A stretch of DNA of 6,314 bases, from the NCBI GenBank assembly GCA_018663565.1, contig JABJQE010000187.1, forward strand, positions 1-6,314. Direction: 5' to 3'. Positions within the stretch are counted from its first letter, which is position 1. The number at the start of each line of letters is the position of its first letter. Positions 6,291 through 6,314 of the stretch are shown piece after piece. A program made the position numbers and the translations under genes. This DNA comes from Phycisphaerae bacterium. GTDB lineage: Bacteria; Planctomycetota; Phycisphaerae; Phycisphaerales; SM1A02. Below the pieces are notes generated by a model. That model worked only from the letters and a program-made list of their open reading frames with translations. It was not told the origin of the DNA and did no database searches.

Positions 6291-6314
6291 ATGTCTGATT
6301 TAACCACACGACGA
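6291..6314 (+). CDS. Possible start of a further gene (cut by right edge)
   Basis: An ATG at 6291 gives MSDLTTRR to the last base of the window. The other two plus-strand frames are closed here by TGA and TAA, so this is the only plus frame that can leave the window. No Shine-Dalgarno is seen. The alternative is a minus-strand gene entering from the right and ending at TGA near 6230, a frame of 27 codons that cannot be excluded. Confidence 0.35.

Overview
The window looks like a chromosomal segment from a moderately GC-rich Gram-negative bacterium, most likely a planctomycete of the Phycisphaerae type. That placement is inference, not proof. It rests on a menaquinone gene of the futalosine route (mqnC), a lipoprotein with a bacterial lipobox, several starts without a Shine-Dalgarno sequence, and a phenylalanyl-tRNA synthetase beta chain of unusual architecture. 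There is no sign of phage, insertion sequence, CRISPR, rRNA or tRNA.

Layout: (1) 1-908, minus strand: the N-terminal 302 codons of an unrecognised lipoprotein that continues off the left edge. (2) 909-959: a 51-bp divergent gap filled by an imperfect inverted repeat that sits exactly midway between the two start codons. (3) 960-2978, plus strand: pheT, lacking the usual N-terminal OB-fold tRNA-binding insertion. (4) 2980-3585, plus strand: a cyclodeaminase/cyclohydrolase-family gene one base after the pheT stop, with a good ribosome binding site. (5) 3597-4988, minus strand: mqnC, a radical SAM enzyme, convergent with the previous gene across 11 bp. (6) 4989-5099: a divergent promoter region. 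(7) 5100-6032, plus strand: an ilvE-type branched-chain aminotransferase. (8) 6033-6290: no confident gene, only a doubtful 50-codon reading frame and a possible -10 box. (9) 6291-6314: what may be the first eight codons of another plus-strand gene.

The genes belong to different housekeeping pathways: translation, one-carbon folate metabolism, menaquinone synthesis and branched-chain amino acid metabolism. Only pheT and the cyclodeaminase gene look co-transcribed. pheS is not beside pheT.

I do not see a new multi-gene system here. The points most worth checking are the in-frame absence of the PheT OB-fold domain, the centred inverted repeat in front of pheT, and the extra segments in MqnC.
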